From NCBI RefSeq assembly GCF_017301335.1, contig NZ_CP071247.1:2418001-2482000 (forward strand): a DNA stretch of 64,000 nucleotides, written 5' to 3'. Position 1 is the stretch's first letter. Each line of letters opens with the position of its first letter. Below the pieces are notes generated by a model. That model was not told the origin of the DNA. It searched no databases and saw only the letters and a list, made by a program, of their open reading frames with translations. The stretch is from Marinobacter salinisoli. GTDB lineage: Bacteria > Pseudomonadota > Gammaproteobacteria > Pseudomonadales > Oleiphilaceae. Positions 9,611 to 19,662 of the stretch are shown here, piece by piece. A program made the position numbers and the translations under genes.

Positions 9611-12358
9611 TCAGCTTTCCAGCAGGTCGAGTTCACGGGCTCTGGCCAGTGCCTCTGTCCGCCGCTTGACACCGAGTTTGCCGTAAAGGTTGCGGATATG
9701 TGCCTTAACGGTGGCTGGCGCAACGTTCATCTCCGTTGCGATCTCTTTATTGGCGTGTCCGGCATGAATCAACGCCAGGACCTGCTGCTCCCGCTGGCTC
9801 AGGGGTTCCAGCAGCGATGGCGACGGTGATTTTTTCTCCGCTTGCGTCGCCTTCTGTATTCGCGCTTCCGAGTGTGGATTGCTGATCGGGGCGCCAGACA
9901 GAATGTCACGCAGGCTGCGGTTCCATGAGCCGGGACCACGGACCTCCTCAAGCTCCAGCAATAAAGAGCGAATGCGGTCACTTTCCTCTGCAAACAGGCT
10001 CAGGAAACCGGCATCGGAAGCTTTTCGAACCGCCCGCAGCAGCATCTCTTTGGCTTCAGGTTGTCGATCCTGGTGATCGAGCGCCTCGGCATAAACCAGC
10101 AAAATCTCCACTTGGTGTCGTATGTGCGCATTTCTCTCTGCCGCAGGCATCAGAGAGGTGAGCACTGCTTGGGCCGCTTCCGAATCACCCTCTGCGATCT
10201 GAACGCGCGCCAGGCTGATCTGCATCTGTTCACGGTTCAGGGGATTGCTTAATTTCAGGTCGTCAGCATTGCCCAGACAGGCGCGGGCCTTTCCGGGCTG
10301 GCCCATGGCCAGATAACACCTGGCCAGGAGCGCTTCAATAGCCGGCGGCTCGAACACGATATGATCCCGGCGTTTACGCCCGACTTGCGCCGCATTCTTG
10401 AGAAATTCAGCCGCGTTCTCGAATCGACCCTCGCTGAACGCGAGATGGCCGCGCACATACTGGATAATCACGTGCTGACCTGGTTCGGTACCCTGATTGA
10501 CATGGTCAATAAGTGGGGCGAGGTAGGTGGACGCCAGCTCAGGCCGATTTCTTTCCCGGTGTATCTCGGTGAGGGCGCTGTTTTGCCAGCAGGAAATCAG
10601 CAGCGGCTGGCTGGGGTCCGAATAATGTTTGTCGACCCATTGGCGCACGTCGGTGCAGGTGTCGAGCGCCATGTCGATATCGCCGCGGTCGTACTGAATC
10701 CAGGCCAGAAGGCCACCGCTTGACAGAACGGTACTCGGCTTGCGCTCCAATTGTCCGTAATGCACCGCAGAACGGAGGGCATCTTCTGCCTCTGCCAGCT
10801 CACCTTTGCCGTAATAATCCAGCCCAACCCCATAGTAAGTGACCGATTTCAGCGGGATTTGGGTGTGGTCGATATCCCTCAATACCTGCTGTGTCAGGTC
10901 ACTTGCGCTTTTTTCATCACTGCGGGTGCGGGCCAGGTACGACCGAATCAGTGAGATTTCGCTTTGCAGACCCAGTGCTCCTTCGGCGTCGGGGTGCGAA
11001 TCGGCCACTCGCTGGTCCAGAAGGTCTTCCAGTGATGTCAGCAAGGGATCAAGTGTGTCCACCCGGTTTGCAAAGAACAGGCCCCAGATCCGCAGCATCT
11101 GGATTTGCGGGCTGTCCTGGACCAGCGGTTGGGGCAGGGCATCCAGCCAATCGAGTACGAGGAGGTGGTAGCCGCCGTGAATCAGGTTGTTGCCGTGTTC
11201 CGCGAGCACCTTGGCGAGCCAGTGCCAATCTTCCAGCTGGCGTATTTGTGCGATGGCTTCGTGAATCTGACCATCATCCAGTAGCCAGTTAACGGCGCGC
11301 TGCTGGAGTTCTGTGGCTCTTCGTGGGTTGTCGTGTTGGGCTCTGTGCAGCAACGCATCACGAAACAGGTCGTGGTAACGAAACCATTCGTTCTGGGTGT
11401 CGAGTGGCAGTAAAAACAGATTTTGCTTGAGAAGCTGCTCCAACTTCTCCTGACTGTTGGTTTCGCCCCTGACCGCATCACACAAACTTGCGCAGAGTCG
11501 GGTACAGCACGCGGTGTCCAACAAAAACTGAACCGTTTCACCGGATTGGTATTGAAGGACTTCTGTCAGAACGTAATCGCTGATGTGCCGTTCATCAATA
11601 TCCACTTGGGCCGCTTGGGCTGAGCGTTCCATGGTGGCGGGTATGGTGGTCCCCGGTTTTGTTCCGCCGCCGGAAAGTGCCGAAAGCTGCATAGCGGCAA
11701 CCCAGCCTTCAGTTTTCCGGTAGATCGCCTCAGCGTCTCGGTCGGAAAGCTGAATGCCCATGGTGTCGAGGAAGAATTGACGGGATTCTTCTTCAGAAAA
11801 CGCCAGGATGCCCGGGTGCACATCCTGGACCCAGCGCCTGACTCGCCAGCGGGCCAAAGGCAGTGCGGGTTCTGTGCGCGAGGCAATGGTGACCGTCACG
11901 CCAGCTGGAAGGTAATCGATGAAATAACTGAATTCGCGCAGGATTCCCGCATGGCCAATGAAGTGGAAATCATCCAGCACCAACAGCCAGGCGCTGTTAT
12001 CGGCGGACAATGCGTTGAGCAGCGCGGTTACCGCCCCAGTCGAGGTGTCGCCGGTCTCATGGGTTAAGTGTTTGCGGCAATCTTCCAGTCCCGCCAGGCC
12101 TGCGTGCGCAAAGGCACCGACCACATACTGCCAGAAGCGTCGGGGCTCATCATCATGCTCATCCAGCGATAGCCACGCGGATGGTGAGCGGGTTTGGGAA
12201 CACCACTGAGCCGCGAGTGTCGTCTTGCCAAAGCCTGCGGGGGCAACCACCAGATTCAGTCGTTTCGGCGGCTCCGGTTCCAGCATGGCGTTGAGCCTGT
12301 CCCGTCGGACGGCCCGGGCATCTGCTGAAGGTCGAAGGAATTTGGTGGTGAGAAGCAT
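9611..12358 (-). CDS. MalT/AlkS-type LuxR-family ATP-dependent regulator (LAL)
   Basis: About 915 residues. The N-terminal ATPase has Walker A APAGFGKTT (about 40-48) and a WLLVLDDFHFI Walker B. A long helical region with TPR-like repeats fills the middle, and the C-terminus is a LuxR helix-turn-helix (SQREQQVLALIHAGHANKEIA, then VKAHIRNLYGKL). Proteins of this build (MalT, AlkS) bind an inducer and ATP, oligomerise and activate transcription. The chosen ATG at 12358 has CAGG upstream and begins MLLTTKFLRPS, usual for the family; the frame extends 18 codons to a TTG. It is divergent from cysB with 244 nt between. No maltose or alkane gene is nearby, so inducer and targets are unknown. Confidence 0.85.
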   Translation of the reverse strand: MLLTTKFLRPSADARAVRRDRLNAMLEPEPPKRLNLVVAPAGFGKTTLAAQWCSQTRSPSAWLSLDEHDDEPRRFWQYVVGAFAHAGLAGLEDCRKHLTHETGDTSTGAVTALLNALSADNSAWLLVLDDFHFIGHAGILREFSYFIDYLPAGVTVTIASRTEPALPLARWRVRRWVQDVHPGILAFSEEESRQFFLDTMGIQLSDRDAEAIYRKTEGWVAAMQLSALSGGGTKPGTTIPATMERSAQAAQVDIDERHISDYVLTEVLQYQSGETVQFLLDTACCTRLCASLCDAVRGETNSQEKLEQLLKQNLFLLPLDTQNEWFRYHDLFRDALLHRAQHDNPRRATELQQRAVNWLLDDGQIHEAIAQIRQLEDWHWLAKVLAEHGNNLIHGGYHLLVLDWLDALPQPLVQDSPQIQMLRIWGLFFANRVDTLDPLLTSLEDLLDQRVADSHPDAEGALGLQSEISLIRSYLARTRSDEKSASDLTQQVLRDIDHTQIPLKSVTYYGVGLDYYGKGELAEAEDALRSAVHYGQLERKPSTVLSSGGLLAWIQYDRGDIDMALDTCTDVRQWVDKHYSDPSQPLLISCWQNSALTEIHRERNRPELASTYLAPLIDHVNQGTEPGQHVIIQYVRGHLAFSEGRFENAAEFLKNAAQVGRKRRDHIVFEPPAIEALLARCYLAMGQPGKARACLGNADDLKLSNPLNREQMQISLARVQIAEGDSEAAQAVLTSLMPAAERNAHIRHQVEILLVYAEALDHQDRQPEAKEMLLRAVRKASDAGFLSLFAEESDRIRSLLLELEEVRGPGSWNRSLRDILSGAPISNPHSEARIQKATQAEKKSPSPSLLEPLSQREQQVLALIHAGHANKEIATEMNVAPATVKAHIRNLYGKLGVKRRTEALARARELDLLES

Positions 12359-12533
12359 ACTTACCTGATTCGCAAACGATTGATAGGGAATTGTGTGCTT
12401 TGTAACAGGCAAGTCAAGGGCTTTGAGGCCTCGTTGTTTGGTTTGCGGCTTCGCAAATTCAATTTTGGTCTAAACTTAGCTTTAGGTCTTGCGTATATTA
12501 AAAAGTAATGAAAAACAAAAATCTTATGCGTAA

Positions 12534-13580
<1,047 letters not shown>

Positions 13581-13624
13581 CGAGTTGGCCGGCGGCGAGT
13601 CTGGCTACAGGCCGCCGCCACCGA

Positions 13625-14368
13625 TCAGTGGGATTGGCTGCTGGCAATCAGGTTGTCTGCGTGCAGGCCGCATTCTTTCTTGGTCGCCTCTTCCCACCAC
13701 CAACGGCCTTCACGCTCATGCTGACCTGGAAGAACCGGCCGAGTGCAGGGCTGGCAGCCAATACTGACGAATCCTTTTTCGTGCAATGTGTTGTAGGGAA
13801 CCTCGGAAATCCGGATGTAATCCCAAACCTCCTGAGAGCTCCAGTTCGCCAGCGGATTGAACTTCACCAAGGTATGTTCCGGCGTGGAAAATGCCGTGTC
13901 GAGTTGTACCAAGGGTACATCGTTTCGCGTGCCGGGGCTCTGGTCTTTGCGCTGGCCTGTAATCCAGGCATCGACGGTGGCCAATTTCTTTCTCAGCGGG
14001 TTAACTTTCCGGATGCCGCAGCATTCCGAATGCCCGTCCTCATAAAAGCTAAACAGCCCCTTTCGCCCAACCAGTTGCTGGACTTCCTCTGAGTCCGGAA
14101 AGAGCACTTCGATGTCCAGATCGTAGTGCTTCCGCACCCGTTCCAGAAAATCATAGGTTTCGGGATGCATGCGGCCGGTGTCGATGGTGAAAACTTTCAG
14201 GTTATCCGTCAGCTTACGGGCCATCTCAATCAGCACCACATCCTCGGCGCCGCTGAAAGAGACCGCAATGTTGTCATAACGTTGAAACGCGGCTTTAAGG
14301 ATAGATCTTGGGCTCTGGTCCTGAAGTTCGGCTTCAAGCTGTTTGATCTCGGTCATCTCTTCACCCAT
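13625..14368 (-). CDS. cysH: adenylyl-sulfate (APS/PAPS) reductase, Fe-S type CysH
   Basis: A 247-residue reductase of activated sulfate to sulfite in cysteine biosynthesis. The PP-loop is seen as [11 protein letters not shown]. Unlike enteric PAPS reductase it carries the [4Fe-4S] cysteines Cys116-Cys117 (ECCGIRK) and Cys205/Cys208 (GCQPCTRP), plus the catalytic Cys233 in KKECGLH. By family knowledge the cluster cysteines mark enzymes that use APS, as in Pseudomonas and plants. An internal ATG four codons in (14356) has a better ribosome site and may be the true start. CysB encoded next door is the likely activator. Confidence 0.92.
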   Translation of the reverse strand: MGEEMTEIKQLEAELQDQSPRSILKAAFQRYDNIAVSFSGAEDVVLIEMARKLTDNLKVFTIDTGRMHPETYDFLERVRKHYDLDIEVLFPDSEEVQQLVGRKGLFSFYEDGHSECCGIRKVNPLRKKLATVDAWITGQRKDQSPGTRNDVPLVQLDTAFSTPEHTLVKFNPLANWSSQEVWDYIRISEVPYNTLHEKGFVSIGCQPCTRPVLPGQHEREGRWWWEEATKKECGLHADNLIASSQSH

Positions 14369-14591
14369 GGCTGATCAGATAGTTAGCCGTAGAGGCTATC
14401 ATTTATTTGAACATAGCTGGAAGGAATGACAATCTATATCGTTATGTATTTTGTGGAATAACAGAGCGCTGTGACAATTCGCGGGCGTGCTCGGAAACTA
14501 TGCAGGCGCTGAAGGAATTGCATATCATACGGCCCCGTGCCGACGGGAGCCTCATGCTCCATCTTTTTAAATCAGACATCAGGAGAAAATC

Positions 14592-15206
14592 GTGGAACTC
14601 GCATGCCTTGACCTTGAGGGAGTACTGATTCCAGAAATCTGGATTGCGTTTGCAGAGAAAACCGGAATCGAAGAGCTCAAGGCCACCACCCGGGATATTC
14701 CCGATTATGATGTTTTGATGCGCCAACGCCTGAGAATCCTGGATGAACACGGTTACGGACTTCCAGAGATTCAGGAAGTGATCGGTGAGCTGGACCCGTT
14801 ACCGGGTGCCCGCGAGTTTCTGGATTGGCTGCGTGAACGGTTTCAGGTGGTGATCCTGTCCGACACCTTTTATGAATTTGCCATGCCCCTGATGGCCAAG
14901 CTTGGTCACCCTGCGTTGCTGTGCCACAAACTCGAAGTGGCAGACAACGGCCAGATCACGAACTATCTGTTGCGCCAGCGTGACCCGAAGCGTCAGTCAG
15001 TGCGCGCTTTCCAGTTGTTGAACTACCGGGTGATTGCAACCGGGGATTCCTACAACGACACCACCATGCTGGGCCAGGCGGAAGCGGGTATCCTTTTCCA
15101 TGCGCCGCAGAATGTGATTGAAGAGTTTCCGCAGTATCCGGCCGTGCACACCTATGATGATTTGCGCGCCGAATTCCTGAAAGCCAGCGTTGTTCACGGT
15201 AGCTGA
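14592..15206 (+). CDS. thrH: phosphoserine phosphatase / homoserine phosphotransferase ThrH
   Basis: A 204-residue HAD-superfamily enzyme matching Pseudomonas ThrH in length (205). The first HAD motif is CLDLEGVLIPE, in which DxEG replaces the usual DxDG, a ThrH mark. Motif II is VILSDTF and motif IV is ATGDSYNDTTML. ThrH can dephosphorylate phosphoserine and pass phosphate to homoserine, linking serine and threonine synthesis. Start is GTG with AGGAGA upstream. The 223-nt divergent gap from cysH must hold promoters for both, but I see no clear consensus box. It converges with pabB. Confidence 0.9.
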   Translation: MELACLDLEGVLIPEIWIAFAEKTGIEELKATTRDIPDYDVLMRQRLRILDEHGYGLPEIQEVIGELDPLPGAREFLDWLRERFQVVILSDTFYEFAMPLMAKLGHPALLCHKLEVADNGQITNYLLRQRDPKRQSVRAFQLLNYRVIATGDSYNDTTMLGQAEAGILFHAPQNVIEEFPQYPAVHTYDDLRAEFLKASVVHGS

Positions 15207-15221
15207 GCGTCGTTCAGAGGC

Positions 15222-15248
15222 AGTGAGGGGGCAGGGCCCCTTCACTGA
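15222..15248. terminator. strong hairpin between convergent thrH and pabB
   Basis: Arms 15222-15233 and 15237-15248 pair over 12 bp with one G-U and a 3-base AGG loop. No U tract follows on either strand, so it is not a textbook intrinsic terminator. Its place between two convergent stops suggests it ends or protects both transcripts. Confidence 0.45.
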
Positions 15249-15272
15249 GCAATGCCGGGTCTGATCGGCCTT

Positions 15273-16622
15273 TTATAAACTCTCCAGGAAATCCATGAGT
15301 GGTTTAACTTTGGTCAGGGTTTCCTGATACTCGCTTTCCGGGTCTGAATCCGCAACGATGCCGCCACCGCCCCAGCATCGAACAGTACCGTTTTCTTCAC
15401 AAAGCAGGGTCCGGATGGCGATATTGCTGTCCAGTCGACCGTTCAGCCCCCAGTAAAACACCGACCCGCAATAAGGGCCACGCCAGTGGGGTTCCAGTTC
15501 GTTGATGATTTCCATGGAGCGGATCTTCGGTGCCCCGGTGATTGAACCACCCGGGAAGGCATCCATCAGGGCTTTGATCGGGGAAACGCCATCCCGAAGT
15601 TCAGCGTGAATGTGGCTGACCAGGTGGTGGACATTCTGATAGGACTCCAGAGAGAACAAATTTTCTACTGCTACGCTGCCGGTTTCTGCGTTGACGCTGA
15701 GGTCATTTCGCAGGAGATCGACAATCATCAGGTTCTCTGCCCGATCTTTTTCAGAGCACTGAAGTTCTTGTGCAAGTGCAACGTCCTCTTCAGGGGTGCG
15801 TCCTCTTGGGCGCGTTCCCTTGATCGGACTGGTAAACATCCTTCGGCCTTCAATTCCAATGAAGCGTTCTGGAGAGATAGACAGGATTGACGCCCCCTCG
15901 TGGCGAATAAATGCACTGAAGGGTGTCGGGTGCTCGGAGGTAAGGGCCTTGAAGGCCAGCCATGGGTCGCCCTCGTAGTGTCCCTGAAATTCCTGGGACA
16001 GATTTGCCTGATAGACATCGCCAGCTTGGATGAATTGCTTAATGGTTCTGACGCTTGCGAGCAAAGCATCTTTTGATTGGGTTGGCGAAAACTTCCCGCT
16101 CATTTTCCATGGCTGTGCTGGAATTGGTGCAGGGTTCGCGCGCCAATTAGCTAGAGTGGTTCGAGTTGCTTGTGAACACCGCGGGTGAATCCACAAAAAA
16201 AATCGGCCAGTTCGTCGGCAGTGACTTGCCATCCACAAATAGAAGCCGGCAGCCAATGAAGGCAGCGGAATGGGTACGCATACTCTGTGAAACCGCGCTT
16301 CGGTTTGAAAGCCCAGCTCATAACACAAAAAACCCATCCACCCCCCTGCAAGGAAAGGTGAGGCGCCATCGGCACAGTTGGCGAACCGGTGTTGTTCTAT
16401 CTGTGCCTCCATCTCAGTGGCGACTAGGTCACTTCTGAACGTCAGGTTTTTCTCTGACTGGATGTTCAGGTATCGAGAGGCAAGTGCACTGAAGCCTGAT
16501 AGATTGCCCCGATTGCCACCGCCTCCGACACTCCCGATATGAACGAAATCAGGCTGAAGGGATGCGTGCCCCAGAAGTTGCTCGTATTCAGATTGTCTTA
16601 ATTCCGTGAGGCTAGGAGACAC
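15273..16622 (-). CDS. pabB: aminodeoxychorismate synthase component I PabB
   Basis: A 449-residue chorismate-utilising enzyme. It adds ammonia from the PabA subunit to chorismate, giving aminodeoxychorismate for p-aminobenzoate and folate. The motif PIKGTRPRG with Lys268 separates PabB from anthranilate synthase TrpE (PIAGT). Also seen are GDVYQANLSQ, DLLRNDLS, FPGGSITGAPK and GGGGIVADSDPESEY. It starts at GTG (16622) with GGGAA upstream; the ATG two bases away is out of frame. It is transcribed away from the exported-protein cluster. Together with the folC gene at 46 kb it supplies folate. Confidence 0.92.
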   Translation of the reverse strand: MSPSLTELRQSEYEQLLGHASLQPDFVHIGSVGGGGNRGNLSGFSALASRYLNIQSEKNLTFRSDLVATEMEAQIEQHRFANCADGASPFLAGGWMGFLCYELGFQTEARFHRVCVPIPLPSLAAGFYLWMASHCRRTGRFFLWIHPRCSQATRTTLANWRANPAPIPAQPWKMSGKFSPTQSKDALLASVRTIKQFIQAGDVYQANLSQEFQGHYEGDPWLAFKALTSEHPTPFSAFIRHEGASILSISPERFIGIEGRRMFTSPIKGTRPRGRTPEEDVALAQELQCSEKDRAENLMIVDLLRNDLSVNAETGSVAVENLFSLESYQNVHHLVSHIHAELRDGVSPIKALMDAFPGGSITGAPKIRSMEIINELEPHWRGPYCGSVFYWGLNGRLDSNIAIRTLLCEENGTVRCWGGGGIVADSDPESEYQETLTKVKPLMDFLESL

Positions 16623-16853
16623 ATTGGTTCCCGTGAGTCGAAATGAAAGGGAAGTAAAGCTGCTTATTTTATGGTTTTTGGGAATCCCTTGAAACGGGTA
16701 TGCACGTCAGGAGACAGGTCCTCGGTCAATTCTAGGTGTTCAGGTGCGAAATAGTGCACTGAATTGGCCCTCGCAAGATGAAAGCATATACGGGCCTCTT
16801 TTAAGAGGAGATCTCGTTACTCGCACAACAATAATATCGGCAGGATTTAGATC

Positions 16854-17411
16854 ATGAAGAAAAACAAGATTCCCTTGGTACTGGCGACCACTCTGGTTTT
16901 TTCTTGCGTAGGCAGTTTCGTTTCCGCGGAGGAGAGTGCGCCGAAACAGAAAGTTGTAACCGGAGAGCAACTAGCGACAGAAATTAGGCACAATGTTCAG
17001 TTTCTGAGCGGGAAATCTTTGATGAAGGCGAAAGCGTTGCTGGAAGCCTATGGTGACTTCGCTCCTTTTGGGGCAGGCTTGATGCCTGATGGTTCAGTTA
17101 AATATGTTTGGGCAATCAAGCCGGGAGAGAGCACGGAAGGAATCAACCCCGTGTTGGTTCTGAATGCTGTACGTACTGCCTTGAGAACTCAGGCCGATAG
17201 TGGGCGGATCCTGGGCTCGGCGGTGATCTACCGGTTTGCGCCCGACTCAGAGCAGCAGGCCAATCAAATCAATATTGAGCTGGAATATCTCACCGGTTTT
17301 GCGCGAGTACTGGGTACTCATTACCAACTGACTGAAGATGGCTACGAATACACAGAGGGTGCATTCACTGCTTATGAACCGCGTGTCTTTCTCTCCGGCG
17401 AAGAGGGTTAA
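16854..17411 (+). CDS. exported protein of unknown function, 185 aa
   Basis: Residues 1-25 form a signal peptide (MKKNK, hydrophobic core, cleavage after VSA). The mature part is mixed alpha/beta and contains a segment reading ALLEAYGDFAPFGAGLMPDG, then PVLVLNAVRTALRTQADSG and an AVIYRF strand. This resembles in pattern small bacterial proteins of unknown function with an EFxPFGAxLxxDG core; that is a recollection, not a search. RBS AGGAT lies 7 nt before the ATG. It stands alone: 231 nt from divergent pabB and 190 nt before the next gene. No function can be assigned. Confidence 0.7.
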   Translation: MKKNKIPLVLATTLVFSCVGSFVSAEESAPKQKVVTGEQLATEIRHNVQFLSGKSLMKAKALLEAYGDFAPFGAGLMPDGSVKYVWAIKPGESTEGINPVLVLNAVRTALRTQADSGRILGSAVIYRFAPDSEQQANQINIELEYLTGFARVLGTHYQLTEDGYEYTEGAFTAYEPRVFLSGEEG

Positions 17412-17601
17412 TCAAAGAAATGGAAGCTCCCACCCGCGCGCGAAATAAGTCACAAACTGAACTCGAATGTTAAAGAGTGTAACGGAATGTGCGGTTCTTG
17501 TGCGTCACCTCTCAAAAAGCTTTCTGAGACTCTGCAACACTGCAATGGCAGCAATGGAAATGCGCTGTAAAAAAACAACAGTGAATGTCTAGGAGAACAA
17601 G

Positions 17602-18621
17602 ATGAAAGGCCTGAAGAAACTTACTCTGGCAACAGCGATTGCCGCAGCACCGTTCGCCGCCAACGCCGAACTCAAGGCACTGGACGATACCTCCATGGGT
17701 AACGTCACTGGTCAGGCTGGTGTAACCATCGAACTGTCAGCGAAGGTAGATATCGGCGAAGTCGCCTATCAGGATGAAGGCTTTTTGGCCATCTCCGACG
17801 TGAGCATTGGTGCCGGTGACTGGGCTACTGATGCAACCACCGGAGAGTACACAGGCGGCGTCATGGACCAAAGCGGTATTTCTGACATCAAGCTGTACAT
17901 TGATGTGGTTGGTGCCGGCCTGGCCGGTGACACGGGTGCGGGAGGTATCGGCAGCGAATATCTTGGCGCTGCTGCTGCGGATCCGGCCAACGGAGTAGCT
18001 TGGTCTGATACTAAGCTTACTGCAGGCGATTACGCGAATTACCTTGCGACTGCCGATATCGAAAACGGTGATCTGGTGATCGGCCTGCGTTCTGTTTCGG
18101 GTCTGCCGGTCAGCTATGGTCTGGGCATCGGCAAAGTGTCTTTGGCTCAGAGCGGAGAAGCCGATGATCTTGGTAAGCTGAATGAAGTTGCAGGCGACAC
18201 CAGCACTACTCTGATCTCTGATCTGCGAATCAAGGGTGAGCTTGGTCCCATTGATGTCGTTATTCAAGAAAACTCCAATGAGATGAACATCAGCGCGTTC
18301 TTCAATGCCGAAGGCGGGCTGAAGGCTGACTTCGTTGGCACTTACTTGGATTTCGAACTTCATAACCGTCGTGGTGATGACACCAACAGACTGCAGATCG
18401 CTGCTGCTGGAGTGGATACCAGCTTTGCTTACGCGCAGGTTGATATTGGGCTAGGAACCAATGCTGCCGGTGAAGAGGCTCTGGCGTTTGATGTAAACAA
18501 CTTTTCCGGTGACTTGGATCTGAAAAACATTCGTATGGGTGCATCGGATGCCGCCTCAATTGGCGACCTCTATATGACCGATATGAATATCAGCGCTTCA
18601 ATGATCGTTTACGGTCACTAA
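17602..18621 (+). CDS. exported VTGQ-box (DUF6160-like) protein, 339 aa
   Basis: A signal peptide is cut after ANA near residue 22. Directly behind it is ALDDTSMGNVTGQAGVTIEL, the VTGQxGVT box that begins DUF6160/FilA-like exported proteins. The rest is rich in Gly, Asp and alternating hydrophobics, fitting a beta-rich surface or secreted protein; no cysteine is seen. The C-terminus ends MTDMNISASMIVYGH. It has a good RBS (AGGAGA, 17591-17596) and its own terminator at 18652-18690. The next gene encodes a paralogue. FilA-type proteins occur with a putative pilus system in Acinetobacter, but no such partners are here. Confidence 0.7.
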   Translation: MKGLKKLTLATAIAAAPFAANAELKALDDTSMGNVTGQAGVTIELSAKVDIGEVAYQDEGFLAISDVSIGAGDWATDATTGEYTGGVMDQSGISDIKLYIDVVGAGLAGDTGAGGIGSEYLGAAAADPANGVAWSDTKLTAGDYANYLATADIENGDLVIGLRSVSGLPVSYGLGIGKVSLAQSGEADDLGKLNEVAGDTSTTLISDLRIKGELGPIDVVIQENSNEMNISAFFNAEGGLKADFVGTYLDFELHNRRGDDTNRLQIAAAGVDTSFAYAQVDIGLGTNAAGEEALAFDVNNFSGDLDLKNIRMGASDAASIGDLYMTDMNISASMIVYGH

Positions 18622-18651
18622 TAGGCTGACTTTCATAGTGTTATGACTGAG

Positions 18652-18690
18652 AGCGCTCCGGGGTATCCTGGGGCGTTTTCTTATTTTGGT
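18652..18690 (+). terminator. rho-independent terminator
   Basis: Arms 18652-18659 and 18670-18677 pair over 8 bp (two G-U pairs), followed by a T-rich tail to 18690. It lies 30 nt after the first VTGQ-box gene and before the second, so the two paralogues are probably separate transcripts or partly read through. Confidence 0.65.
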
Positions 18691-18713
18691 TCAGGCATAA
18701 CCGGTGCAGATTT

Positions 18714-19607
18714 ATGGCTACAAGCAAAAAGCAGATCGTGCTGGTGCTCTTCTCTCTCGCTGCTCCCCTAGCGTATAGCGACCTGGCTCCAGTGACTGAC
18801 AACGAATTGGCGGATGTCACCGGGCAAAGCGGGCTGACGGTATCCTATTCGGGCCATGCCACACTTGGGCAGCTGAAATTCGAGAAGCTTGGCTCCATCC
18901 AAGTTGATGGCATTACCATGGGTGGTGCTGGTGTGACAGCCTCGGGCGCAGCCGCTGGGTTTGGTACTTATTTCGACGACGCTTTGGTGATGGTGGATAT
19001 CGCCTCCGACGGAACCCTGGACGTACGCTGGGAGCCGGAATCGGGTTCTTTCATTGATTGGGGCTTCAGAGCCGACAGTGTTTCACTGACTTCCAGTACT
19101 TCCATGCAAACGGAAATGCTTTCGGGCGTTGAGGCCTGGGGTTACTTGCGCCGTTCTTATCGGCGTATTGAGCCGGAGCTGGGTTCCAATGGGTTATCGC
19201 AGGGCTCGAATGTTTACACGGCTTACACGGTTGAAGACCTTTCTGCAGACGCGTTGCCGGGGACTGTTGGCCTGAAGGGGGCGTACGTTAAGGGTACGGA
19301 ATCGCAAGGTTTGCAACTGGGTTCCGCGACCCTGACCAGCGAGTTTTCCCGGTGGGCGACCGGCGGCGCTGCGGGCTTCGACTCGCCCCTAAGCGACATC
19401 GAGAGCGGTTTTGCGGCAATGGAGTATAGCTACCGTCCGGTGGCCGCTACTGATTCTCCGACCGGTGCCGAGACCGTGGAGATCCAAATCCATGGGTTTG
19501 CTGCTGATATTGGCGTGGCCGGCATGTCAGTAGGGCAGACTGACCTCGGAGCCATGGTTCTGGACAATGTTCAGGTCCACGATACGGTTTTGACGTTCCA
19601 CCCCTGA
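18714..19607 (+). CDS. second exported VTGQ-box protein, 297 aa
   Basis: A signal peptide (hydrophobic 8-20, cleavage near AYS) is followed at once by VTDNELADVTGQSGLTVSY, the same box as in the upstream gene. The body is Gly/Ser/Asp-rich with predicted beta strands. The end (GAMVLDNVQVHDTVLTFHP) mirrors the hydrophobic, His-containing end of the neighbour. The ribosome site before ATG 18714 is weak. The start lies only 24 nt after the intervening terminator. A paralogue by duplication, strongly diverged. Function unknown; likely cell-surface or periplasmic. Confidence 0.7.
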   Translation: MATSKKQIVLVLFSLAAPLAYSDLAPVTDNELADVTGQSGLTVSYSGHATLGQLKFEKLGSIQVDGITMGGAGVTASGAAAGFGTYFDDALVMVDIASDGTLDVRWEPESGSFIDWGFRADSVSLTSSTSMQTEMLSGVEAWGYLRRSYRRIEPELGSNGLSQGSNVYTAYTVEDLSADALPGTVGLKGAYVKGTESQGLQLGSATLTSEFSRWATGGAAGFDSPLSDIESGFAAMEYSYRPVAATDSPTGAETVEIQIHGFAADIGVAGMSVGQTDLGAMVLDNVQVHDTVLTFHP

Positions 19608-19662
19608 TTCCCTCAACGGCTTTTATCAGCGCGCTGACCCGATAGGGCCAGCCCGTGAGCCA

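Noticed and set aside
13590..13617. Hairpin between cysB and cysH as an intrinsic terminator
   Set aside because: Only a 7-bp stem with a 14-base loop and no U tract; too weak to annotate.
17543..17575. Possible sigma-54 promoter before the first VTGQ gene
   Set aside because: The GG and GC elements are spaced 13 nt apart instead of 10, and no enhancer-binding site is evident.
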